A stretch of 5,261 bases of DNA from Caldilineaceae bacterium (GTDB lineage: Bacteria; Chloroflexota; Anaerolineae; Caldilineales; Caldilineaceae): assembly GCA_014879855.1 (NCBI GenBank), contig JACSRH010000303.1:1-5261 (forward strand). The letters run 5' to 3'. The notes beneath the pieces are model-generated. The model did no database searches. It had not been told where the DNA came from and saw only the letters and a program-made list of their open reading frames with translations. The position numbers and the translations under genes were made by a program. Positions 1 to 5,192 of this stretch are shown piece by piece. Position 1 is the first letter of the stretch; each line of letters begins with the position of its first letter.

Positions 1-153
1 CTCATCGGCAATGGCGCGGGCGCGGGCCTCGTTGACATCGCACACAGCGACGACGGTGGTATTGGGTTGTTTCTGAAAAACGGGAATGTGGACGCGTTGG
101 CTGATCGTGCCCGCGCCGATCACAGCGACGCGCCATGCTTGGGAAGTGCTCAT
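1..153 (-). CDS. Gfo/Idh/MocA-family NAD(P)-dependent oxidoreductase, N-terminal fragment
   Basis: Only the first 51 codons are in the window; the gene runs off the left edge. It starts at an ATG (151-153) and reads without a stop. After a short polar leader comes a beta strand running into VIGAGTISQRVHIP (residues 11-24), the glycine-rich dinucleotide loop GxGxxxxxxH. A second strand, VVAVCDVN (34-41), ends in the acidic residue (D39) that in this family contacts the cofactor ribose. This is the standard Rossmann N-terminus of Gfo/Idh/MocA dehydrogenases, which oxidise sugars, inositols or related polyols. The substrate-binding domain is missing here, so the substrate cannot be named. The gene lies 143 bases downstream of lutC on the same strand. 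It may be the last gene of that transcript or have its own start; I see no convincing promoter. Shine-Dalgarno complementarity is weak (GAG about six bases before ATG). Family call is fairly secure, role unknown. Confidence 0.8.
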   Translation of the reverse strand, partial: MSTSQAWRVAVIGAGTISQRVHIPVFQKQPNTTVVAVCDVNEARARAIADE

Positions 154-190
154 AGAATTCTCGACTTTCTTTTCATTTGGGTTCAAACAA

Positions 191-283
191 TAGCACGCGG
201 ATGATGTGGATTGGACGAATTTTCGCTGCTCTTTCTATTTTTGCTCCACGCTGATGCGCGTGATCCGCGTCATCTGCGTGCTA
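191..283. repeat. Long imperfect inverted repeat built of 9-base units
   Basis: This fills much of the 143-base gap between lutC and the oxidoreductase gene. Bases 191-213 can pair with 261-283 over 23 consecutive positions: 18 Watson-Crick pairs and 5 G-T pairs, around a 47-base loop. The right arm lies in three tandem 9-mers (GATGCGCGT, GATCCGCGT, CATCTGCGT; 253-279). The left arm holds two inverted copies (CACGCGGAT, GATGTGGAT; 194-211). Because the imperfect positions are G-T as written, an RNA copied from this sequence in plus sense would pair throughout, whereas the minus-strand (lut-sense) RNA would carry five A-C mismatches. In the lut direction the stem is followed by TTGTTT, so weak terminator function after lutC is conceivable, but the loop is long and the T tract poor. 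Confidence 0.7.
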
Positions 284-296
284 GTCACAGCTCGAC

Positions 297-1133
297 TCAC
301 TCCTCGGTTTCAGATTGCTCGAACTTCTCGATTCTCCAATTTCGATATTCCTCAGTTTCTGTAGTTTCCGGCTTGCCATCGTCGAACAGAATGGCATGGA
401 CGAACTTTGGGCCGTGCACGCCCAGCGTCAGGTTCATCTCGATATCAGCAGACTTGCTGGGCCCCGTGATCAGATTCCACCCCGCGCGCCCGCGCAGCAG
501 GTCGGCCAGGTTGCCGGTCGCGCGCTGGGTGGCCAGCCACGCCTCGATCGTCGGGCAAAGGCGGCTGAAGGGGATCAAGGCGATGTGGCGAAAGGGTAGC
601 AGGCTGGCCGCGCGGTTCTGGCCCGCGCCGCTCACGACGAGCATCGAGCCGGTGGCGGCAAAGGCCGCCTCCACCCCTGTGACGCCAAAGCGGATAAAAC
701 GCACGCCATCCAGCGCTTCTGGGGTGGTGAGCTGCTGCGGGGCAACCAGTTTCCATTGCATGTCGGTCAACACTTCGGACAACCCGGCGATGGGCAGCTT
801 GTCGGGCGCCCAGCTCAGCACCATGCGATCCTGGCCGTAGGTTTCGGGCTTGGGGCCTTTGCGCGCGGCTTCTTCCTCGGCGGCCCAATCCGTCAGCCGA
901 TTGACCAGCGCCAGACGCACTTCCACCGCCGACGCTAAAATCTCAAAACTGCCATACAGTTGGGTCAATTCTTCACCGAAACGCTTGGCAAGCTGCTGCC
1001 TGGCGCCCTCGGCGTGGGTGACGGTCATGCGCTCGCCAGCGGTGAGCGGCGGCGCCTCCGCCGGCGGAAAGGGCAAATCCGGCCGGCTCAAGATCGTGCG
1101 GATGCGAGTGAGGATTTCGTCGCGTGCAGCCAT
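297..1133 (-). CDS. lutC: LutC / LldG, LUD-domain lactate utilization protein
   Basis: LutC is the third subunit of the LutABC complex, which in B. subtilis is required for oxidising L-lactate to pyruvate in the cytoplasm. The protein is 278 residues and starts at ATG 1131-1133. LUD-domain hallmarks are clear: FGVTGVEAAFAATGSMLVVSG (about 149-169), LPFRHIALIP (179-188), TGPSKSADIEMNLTLGVHGP (223-242) and the closing strand FVHAILFDD (244-252). It starts only three bases after the lutB stop, so the two are surely cotranscribed and probably translationally coupled; no strong ribosome site precedes it. The family usually ends soon after the last strand. Here a further 26 residues (253-278), rich in Glu and Thr, follow. 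Their DNA shows period-7 repetition like a spacer repeat elsewhere in the window, so the tail may be captured non-coding sequence. Family assignment is secure; lactate as the substrate is inferred from the complete lutABC set. Confidence 0.93.
   Translation of the reverse strand: MAARDEILTRIRTILSRPDLPFPPAEAPPLTAGERMTVTHAEGARQQLAKRFGEELTQLYGSFEILASAVEVRLALVNRLTDWAAEEEAARKGPKPETYGQDRMVLSWAPDKLPIAGLSEVLTDMQWKLVAPQQLTTPEALDGVRFIRFGVTGVEAAFAATGSMLVVSGAGQNRAASLLPFRHIALIPFSRLCPTIEAWLATQRATGNLADLLRGRAGWNLITGPSKSADIEMNLTLGVHGPKFVHAILFDDGKPETTETEEYRNWRIEKFEQSETEE
327..368. repeat. Degenerate heptad repeat inside the 3' end of lutC
   Basis: On the plus strand this stretch falls into 7-base units: CTCGATT, CTCCAAT, TTCGATA, TTCCTCA, GTTTCTG, TAGTTTC. 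A period of 7 is out of step with codons, which is unusual for coding DNA. In a shifted phase, bases 331-351 match the reverse complement of 3588-3608 (right arm of the lutA-upstream hairpin) at 16 of 21 positions by my hand alignment. The segment encodes about residues 256-269 of LutC, beyond the conserved LUD domain. The repeat is degraded and the call rests on visual alignment only. Confidence 0.5.
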
Positions 1134-1136
1134 GTT

Positions 1137-2591
1137 CTATTTCTTCATTTCTTTCCCAATCGACTGGCGCTGGCGCTGGCGCTCGTGCCACAGTTCACGA
1201 AAGCTGCGTTTGGCGAGCGGCGGGAAGTCGCGGCTGTTGGTCCAGGCCGCGAGCGGGCCAGGCATGAACTTGATGTTCCCGCCACTCATGCTCGCAAAGA
1301 TGTTGCTGCCCAGGCTGCCCAGCTTGCCCGCCGTTTCATAGCGAAAGCGACTCTGCATCATCTGGCTGAAGCCTTGCATGGCCGCGCGGTCGAAAAGAGG
1401 GGCGTCGTGCTCCTCAACCACGTCGCGGCGCAATTCCAGCAACATGCGCGGCAGGTCGATCTTGACCGGGCACGCCTCCCGGCACGCGCCGCACAGCGTG
1501 CTGGCGTAAGGCAGCTTGTTCACATCCGTGACTTCCAGGTGGATGCTGGGGCTGATCACGGCGCCGATCGGCCCGCTGTAGGTGCTGCCGTAGGCGTGCC
1601 CGCCGATCTCGCGATAGACCGGGCAGACGTTGAGACACGCGCCGCAGCGAATGCAGCAGAGCGCCTCGCCATAGCCTTTGGCGAGCATGTCGACGCGACC
1701 GTTGTCCAGCAGCACCAGGTGAAATTCCTCCGGCCCATCTGTGTCGCCCAGCTGGCGCGGCCCGCTCGTCATGGAAAGATAGACGCTGCATTGCTGGCCA
1801 GTCGAACTGCGGCAGAGCGCCTGATATTGCAGAAACGCATCTTCGATGGTCGGCGCAAGTTTCTCGATGCCCATCACCACGACGTAGACGCGCGGCAGCG
1901 TCGAGCTCATGCGCCCATTGCCCTCGTTGGTGACGATGCAGCAGGTCCCGGTTTCAGCGATGGCGAAGTTGCAGCCGCTGACGCCCATGTCCGCGCTGAG
2001 GAATTCCTTGCGCAAAATGCCGCGCGCCACGCTGCAAATCACCTGCGGGTCAAGCGTCGGCGGCATGTCCAGCTCGCGCTGGAAGATGTCGGAGATGTCC
2101 TCAACGCGGCGGTGAAGCACCGGCGCCACGATGTGGCTGGGCGGTTCGCCGGCGAGCTGGATGATGTACTCACCCAGGTCGGTTTCAACGACGGTCATGC
2201 CCGCGTTCTGCAGCGCCTGGTTGAGGTGCACCTCCTCCGTCACCATCGATTTGGCCTTGACCACCTTTTGCACATTAGCCTTGCGCGCGATATCGACGAG
2301 GATGCGCTGCAGATCGACGCCCTCCTTCGCCCAGTGCACGTGGCCGCCATTGGCAGTGACGTTGCGCTCAAGCTGTTCCAACAGGTCAGGCAGGTTGCGG
2401 AGAACATGCTCCTTCATCTGGCGCACCTGGTCGCGCAGCGTCTGTTCATCGATGGCGGCCATGGCCGCCGCGCGCTGCCCCGCCATGCGCCCTGTCGAGC
2501 GCTCCAGTGCAACTCTCAGATGCTTGTTGCTCAGGGCATCCTGGACGCGGGTCTTGTAGGGAAGAGTCAGATCGATGGTGGATAGAGTCAT
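1137..2591 (-). CDS. lutB: LutB / LldF, iron-sulfur LUD-domain lactate utilization protein
   Basis: LutB is the iron-sulfur subunit of the LutABC lactate-oxidising complex. From the ATG at 2589-2591 it is 484 residues, close to B. subtilis LutB (about 476). The frame is open upstream to a GTG at 2640-2642, but the ATG gives the usual N-terminus (TRVQDALSNKHLR...), so I prefer it. A helical N-terminal region is followed by a LUD domain with KSMVTEE (about 114-120), GCNFAIAETGT (206-216) and GPEEFHLVLLDNGR (286-299). Next is a ferredoxin-like 2[4Fe-4S] region: C313xxC316xxC319xxxC323P and C367xxC370xxxC374P. The C-terminal part ends with the PGPLAAWT segment (444-451) typical of the family and a basic tail with a short Arg-Gln repeat. 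All visible cluster ligands are present. It lies between lutA (85-base gap) and lutC (3-base gap). No good Shine-Dalgarno sequence precedes the ATG. Confidence 0.95.
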   Translation of the reverse strand: MTLSTIDLTLPYKTRVQDALSNKHLRVALERSTGRMAGQRAAAMAAIDEQTLRDQVRQMKEHVLRNLPDLLEQLERNVTANGGHVHWAKEGVDLQRILVDIARKANVQKVVKAKSMVTEEVHLNQALQNAGMTVVETDLGEYIIQLAGEPPSHIVAPVLHRRVEDISDIFQRELDMPPTLDPQVICSVARGILRKEFLSADMGVSGCNFAIAETGTCCIVTNEGNGRMSSTLPRVYVVVMGIEKLAPTIEDAFLQYQALCRSSTGQQCSVYLSMTSGPRQLGDTDGPEEFHLVLLDNGRVDMLAKGYGEALCCIRCGACLNVCPVYREIGGHAYGSTYSGPIGAVISPSIHLEVTDVNKLPYASTLCGACREACPVKIDLPRMLLELRRDVVEEHDAPLFDRAAMQGFSQMMQSRFRYETAGKLGSLGSNIFASMSGGNIKFMPGPLAAWTNSRDFPPLAKRSFRELWHERQRQRQSIGKEMKK

Positions 2592-2614
2592 AGTCGAGAA
2601 TCCGAGAAAATGGG

Positions 2615-2644
2615 GCGTGATGTGTAATTCGCCACGGATCACGC
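2615..2644. repeat. Hairpin in the lutA-lutB gap
   Basis: GCGTGAT (2615-2621) pairs with ATCACGC (2638-2644), and after a two-base bulge (GG, 2636-2637) GTG (2622-2624) pairs with CAC (2633-2635), leaving an eight-base loop. That is ten base pairs. In the lut transcript the hairpin sits between the lutA stop and the lutB start. It is followed by CCCATTTTC, not a true U tract, so it is more likely an mRNA processing or stability element, or merely a repeat product, than a terminator. Confidence 0.5.
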
Positions 2645-2679
2645 ATTCTGTATCACGTATTCTGTATCACGTATTATTA
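2638..2679. repeat. Alternating heptad tandem repeat between lutB and lutA
   Basis: Five 7-base units run head to tail: ATCACGC, ATTCTGT, ATCACGT, ATTCTGT, ATCACGT (2638-2672). Equivalently, the 14-mer ATTCTGTATCACGT occurs twice exactly (2645-2658 and 2659-2672). A further decayed unit, ATTATTA (2673-2679), contains the complement of the lutA stop codon, so the repeat abuts the 3' end of that gene. The first unit is also the right arm of the adjacent hairpin. The exact repetition is directly visible; no function is known to me. Confidence 0.75.
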
Positions 2680-3534
2680 TGATGCATTTGCTTTATCGTC
2701 TTGCCACCGGCGAGGGGGTGGTGGCGGCGCTGCCTGCGTTTGCCGCGGGCGTGGCGCGACGTCCACCTGGTTGGTCAGCACCTGGGCAATGTGCACGGCG
2801 CGGCAGCGTTGCCCTTCCCGGCTCAGCAAGCCGTTGATGTGCGCCATACAACTGACATCGCACAGCGCCACCGCGTCGGCGTCGCTCTTGGCGATGTTGT
2901 GCGTCTTGCGCTGCCCCATCGCCGTGCTGATGTCGCCATTCTTGATGGCAAAGAGACCGCCAAAGCCGCAGCACTCCTCGGCGCCGTTCAGCTCCACAAA
3001 CTCGGCGGCCTCAACGCGGCTGAGCAACGCGCGCGGCTGGCGGTCGATGCCCAGCTCGCGCAGCAGATGACAGGAGGCATGATAGGCCAGCTTGCCCTCG
3101 AAACGGGCGCCCACTTCCTCAACGCCCAGCACATCGACCAGGAATTCGGTCAGTTCGAAGGTGGCCGCGGCCAGAAATTCGGCGCGCGCGCGATAGCCTG
3201 GATCTTCTGCGAGCAACAGGGCGTAAAAATGGCTGGTCATTGTCGTGCAACTGCCGCTGGGCGCGACGACCGCGTCAACCTGCCCGCGCCGCACGAGCGG
3301 CTCAAAGATGTCGATGAAGCGCCGCGCCAATGGTTGCGCCTCGTCCCAGAAGCCGGCGTTGAAGGCCGGCTGCCCGCAGCAGGTCTGCTCCGCGGGAAAG
3401 AGCACCTCGACGCCATGCCGTTCGAGCAGTTCGACGGTTGCCAGCCCGACTTCGGGATAGATCATATCGACCATGCAGGTCACAAACAACGCTATGCGCT
3501 TGGGCGGAGTATCGAATTGTTTCTTAGGCGCCAT
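2677..3534 (-). CDS. lutA: LutA / LldE, cysteine-rich (CCG domain) lactate utilization protein
   Basis: LutA is the cysteine-rich subunit of the LutABC complex and resembles the CCG-domain electron-transfer proteins GlpC and HdrB, in which these cysteines hold iron-sulfur centres. From ATG 3532-3534 it has 285 residues. It opens with FVTCMVDMIYPEVG (C20) and has two CCG modules: CCGQPAFNAG (C52, C53) with SGSCTTM (C96), then ASCHLLRELG (C155), ECCGFGGLFAIK (C188, C189) and a closing CDVSC (C225, C229). The order and spacing fit B. subtilis LutA (about 238 residues). The extra length is a short lysine-containing N-terminus and a C-terminal tail of about 25 residues with six prolines near its middle and a basic-polar end. 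The frame stays open to a TTG at 3550-3552, but GGGAG lies between that codon and the ATG and supports the ATG. It is 72 bases downstream of the M24 peptidase gene and is probably in the same transcript. Confidence 0.94.
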   Translation of the reverse strand: MAPKKQFDTPPKRIALFVTCMVDMIYPEVGLATVELLERHGVEVLFPAEQTCCGQPAFNAGFWDEAQPLARRFIDIFEPLVRRGQVDAVVAPSGSCTTMTSHFYALLLAEDPGYRARAEFLAAATFELTEFLVDVLGVEEVGARFEGKLAYHASCHLLRELGIDRQPRALLSRVEAAEFVELNGAEECCGFGGLFAIKNGDISTAMGQRKTHNIAKSDADAVALCDVSCMAHINGLLSREGQRCRAVHIAQVLTNQVDVAPRPRQTQAAPPPPPRRWQDDKANAS

Positions 3535-3542
3535 GAATGTGC

Positions 3543-3608
3543 AATCTCCCAATCTCCAATCCCTAATCTCTATTTTTCAAAAAGTTTGGAGATTAGAAAT
3601 TGGAGATT
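3543..3608. repeat. Heptad-repeat hairpin between the M24 peptidase gene and lutA
   Basis: Left side: AATCTCCC (3543-3550), then 7-mers AATCTCC, AATCCCT, AATCTCT (3551-3571). Right side: inverted 7-mers GGAGATT, AGAAATT, GGAGATT (3588-3608). Bases 3551-3560 pair perfectly with 3599-3608. After a two-by-two mismatch, 3563-3570 pair perfectly with 3589-3596. The loop is AT-rich (TTTTTCAAAAA core). The right arm includes two bases of the peptidase stop codon, so the element starts exactly where that gene ends. In the transcript it is followed by GGGAGATTGC, with no U tract, so it is not a standard intrinsic terminator. It covers nearly the whole 72-base gap. Confidence 0.8.
3546..3550 (-). promoter_or_regulatory. 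Ribosome binding site of lutA
   Basis: The minus strand reads GGGAG followed by 11 bases and then the ATG at 3534. The spacing is slightly long, but this is the clearest Shine-Dalgarno match in front of any gene here. It overlaps the possible TTG start by one base and so argues for the ATG. It also lies in the first copy of the AATCTCC-type repeat, so the repeat itself may supply the purine tract on the coding strand. Confidence 0.5.
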
Positions 3609-4839
3609 ACATCAGCGGTGTAATTTCTCTTTGCAGCGGCAGCGTCGTCACCTCTACGCTCTCCGCCGTCACCAGACAGTTGATTTCGCTGCGGATGCCC
3701 AAGCCCAGGTGACGTCCAGAGCCGTCGAAGTCGCATGTGGGCAGATAGACGCCAGGCTCGATGGTGAACATCACGTGCGGGATCAGGCTGCGGCGGTCTT
3801 GCGTTTCCAAATTGTCGATGTTGACGCCGTTGTAATGAACCTTCGCGCCCAGGCTGTGGCCGGTGCGGTGAAAGAAGGCGTCGCCATAGCCCGCTTCCGC
3901 GATGACCGCGCGGCAGGCGTCGTCAACTGCATAGCCGTAGACCGTGGCGCGGGTCGCCATGTGCTCCTGCATATAGCGCACAGCCGCATCGCGACCCGCG
4001 GCCACCACCTCGAACACCGCGCGCGCGGGCGCAGGCGGCTCCACGCCACAGTAGCCCACCCAGGTAATGTCGGCAAAGCAGTCAAGCGGCGTGTGCATCT
4101 CGCGCGCCCACAGGTCGATCAGCACCATGTCGCCGGGACCGATCGCCGCGTGGCTCTCTGCGCTCGGCGCATAGTGCGGGTCGGCGGCATGCGCATTGAC
4201 GGCGACAATGGCGGGGTGATCGTAGTCCATCTCGTGGGCGACAAAGAAGTCAGTAATCACTTGTTGGACAGCGTATTCGGTCGTTGTCTCGCCCGCGGCC
4301 AGCTTGGCGCGCAGAAAGTCGAACGCGGCGTCCTTGGCCGCCATACACACGGCTGCCGCGCGACGGTGGCTGGCGATCTGCGCGTCGCTCAGCACCGCCT
4401 GGGTAAGTTGCACCAGGTCGGCGCTGGAGACGATCTGCGCGCCGGTGACGCGCTCGATGAGTTCTTTCGCGCCGGCATCCACCCAACTCACGTAGGGAAT
4501 GGCGTTTTCCGGGCTGTATTCCATAGCAATGCGCTGCGCGGGGCCATGTGTTGTCTGCACGAGCGCGGCCAGCTTCTCTTCCAATTCGCGCCAGCCGGCG
4601 TAGCTTGCGGTTGCGCCGCCGATCTCCTGCTGCGCGCGGCGAAAGGTGCTGCTTTCGATGGCATGAATCAGCCAGCGCGGATCGCCCTCCGCGGGAAGCC
4701 AGAGAAACCAGCGCCGCGAGCCGCTGGACGCCAGTCCCGCAATATGCAGCGCCACCGGGTTCGACCCGCGGAAATCGTAAAGCAACCAGCCGTCGAGATG
4801 ATAGGTTCTCAAATAAGCTTGAATATCGTGTAGGATCAT
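3607..4839 (-). CDS. M24-family metallopeptidase (Xaa-Pro peptidase / aminopeptidase P type)
   Basis: This is a 410-residue protein from ATG 4837-4839. Residues 1 to about 150 look like the creatinase-type N-terminal domain (DGWLLYDFRGSNPVALHIAG, then RWFLWLP). The pita-bread catalytic domain follows. All five expected metal ligands of M24 peptidases are present: D242 (LIDLWAR), D257 (FADITW), H328 (HRTGHSLG), E361 (TIEPGVYLP) and E385 (IRSEINCL). The accessory histidines are H222 (DPHYAPS), H324 and H335. It is therefore likely an active cytoplasmic dimetal peptidase acting on X-Pro bonds or dipeptides. Motifs cannot separate prolidase, aminopeptidase P and creatinase-like activities, so I give no symbol. 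No signal peptide is visible. It is the first gene of the minus-strand block, 72 bases ahead of lutA. A probable promoter lies about 60 bases upstream; Shine-Dalgarno complementarity is poor. A functional link to lactate oxidation is not obvious and may be only shared transcription. Confidence 0.9.
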   Translation of the reverse strand: MILHDIQAYLRTYHLDGWLLYDFRGSNPVALHIAGLASSGSRRWFLWLPAEGDPRWLIHAIESSTFRRAQQEIGGATASYAGWRELEEKLAALVQTTHGPAQRIAMEYSPENAIPYVSWVDAGAKELIERVTGAQIVSSADLVQLTQAVLSDAQIASHRRAAAVCMAAKDAAFDFLRAKLAAGETTTEYAVQQVITDFFVAHEMDYDHPAIVAVNAHAADPHYAPSAESHAAIGPGDMVLIDLWAREMHTPLDCFADITWVGYCGVEPPAPARAVFEVVAAGRDAAVRYMQEHMATRATVYGYAVDDACRAVIAEAGYGDAFFHRTGHSLGAKVHYNGVNIDNLETQDRRSLIPHVMFTIEPGVYLPTCDFDGSGRHLGLGIRSEINCLVTAESVEVTTLPLQREITPLM

Positions 4840-4900
4840 GATAAAGAATTCTGCAATCGGGACTGATTTGGCGGCGACAGGATGCCGACGCGCTCAGCTC

Positions 4901-4930
4901 ATTATCGCATGGCTGGCTGGCTACGTCCAA
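4901..4930 (-). promoter_or_regulatory. Probable sigma70-type promoter for the M24 peptidase-lut block
   Basis: On the minus strand, TTGGAC (4930-4925) and GATAAT (4906-4901) are separated by 18 bases. The -10 element matches the consensus at five of six positions and is preceded by TGC, an extended -10. The -35 is weak (three of six). Transcription would begin near 4894, giving a leader of about 55 bases. The spacer contains three tandem GGCT units in plus sense. No operator-like palindrome overlaps it. Confidence 0.45.
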
Positions 4931-4972
4931 CCTTCCACGCGCGCGGGGTCTACTTCACGGGTGGGGCAAACA

Positions 4973-5038
4973 ACGTCCCCGGCGCTGTGCACGAACATTT
5001 TGGGCGTCCCGTCTGCTGCTGCACAGCGCCGGGGACGT
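4973..5038. repeat. Perfect 19-bp GC-rich inverted repeat
   Basis: Bases 4973-4991 (beginning ACGTCCCCGGCG and ending CTGTGCA) are the exact reverse complement of 5020-5038, around a 28-base loop. It would form a very stable hairpin on either strand. Neither side is followed by a T run, and it lies between divergent genes, upstream of both, so it does not terminate a gene seen here. It could be an interspersed palindromic element, a small non-autonomous element, a protein site, or part of a structured RNA. No protein is encoded in it. Confidence 0.85.
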
Positions 5039-5135
5039 AATGCGCGATGCGCTGGTGCGTGGCGTGATCGTAGCCATAAGCGTCAACGCTACCCCAAACG
5101 TCCACCGACCGCTTGCGTTAGAATCGAAGCTGCGT

Positions 5136-5165
5136 TTGCAGTCTGATGGGAAAAGGTGATAAACT
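5136..5165 (+). promoter_or_regulatory. Probable promoter of tRNA-Pro
   Basis: TTGCAG (5136-5141) and TAAACT (5160-5165) are 18 bases apart. The -10 is preceded by TGA, an extended -10 arrangement. Transcription would start near 5172, about 20 bases before the mature tRNA, as is usual for a short tRNA leader. The match to consensus is moderate (four of six in each box). Confidence 0.45.
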
Positions 5166-5167
5166 AT

Positions 5168-5190
5168 GGTTTGCTTCAAATAAGCAAACT
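5168..5190 (+). other. Small hairpin just upstream of tRNA-Pro
   Basis: GTTTGCTT (5169-5176) and AAGCAAAC (5182-5189) form a perfect 8-bp stem with a five-base loop, with one extra G-T pair outside. It ends three bases before the first tRNA base and straddles the predicted transcription start. It might be an operator-like dyad, or a leader stem marking the RNase P cleavage region if transcription starts earlier. The structure is clear; the role is not. Confidence 0.55.
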
Positions 5191-5192
5191 TC

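Larger units (their letters stand above)
4840..5192. other. Divergent intergenic region between the M24 peptidase gene and tRNA-Pro
   Basis: These 353 bases hold no credible protein gene. Short open frames exist on both strands but show no recognisable domain, have poor composition and cross the inverted repeat or the tRNA. From left to right the region contains the 5' leader and promoter of the peptidase gene, a perfect 19-bp inverted repeat, about 95 bases in which I see nothing clear, the tRNA promoter, and a small hairpin just before the tRNA. Confidence 0.7.

Noticed and set aside
154..161. AGAATTCT palindrome directly before the oxidoreductase start, repeated at 4845-4852 before the M24 start
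   Set aside because: An 8-base match at two of five starts is too weak for a shared operator; the other genes lack it.
1164..1181. Three tandem CTGGCG units in the 3' end of lutB
   Set aside because: The period is a multiple of three and encodes a simple Arg-Gln repeat in a variable basic tail; common in GC-rich genes.
960..2585. Plus-strand open frame of 541 codons opposite lutB
   Set aside because: It mirrors lutB codon by codon, is extremely rich in Ala, Arg and His, and shows no domain; a GC-rich codon pattern keeps the antisense frame open.
2592..2642. Upstream GTG start for lutB adding 17 residues
   Set aside because: The extension would be encoded largely by the hairpin spacer and does not resemble LutB N-termini; the ATG at 2591 fits the family length.
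3535..3552. Upstream TTG start for lutA adding six residues
   Set aside because: The TTG abuts the GGGAG ribosome site that serves the ATG at 3534, and nothing supports initiation at TTG.
2638..3608. Possible CRISPR-like array
   Set aside because: Units are 7 bases and contiguous, with no spacers of 25-40 bases and no long conserved repeat.
2701..4833. Plus-strand open frame of 710 codons across lutA, the spacer and the M24 gene
   Set aside because: It runs antisense through two well-supported genes and a hairpin spacer, with no recognisable motif. The opposite strand carries all conserved residues.
5070..5092. Short GTAGC/GCTAC and AGCGT/ACGCT pairings upstream of the tRNA promoter
   Set aside because: Five-bp stems that compete with each other; expected by chance in GC-rich DNA.
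4838..5146. Plus-strand open frame of 102 codons
   Set aside because: No family resemblance, it runs straight through the 19-bp inverted repeat, and its start overlaps the M24 start codon.
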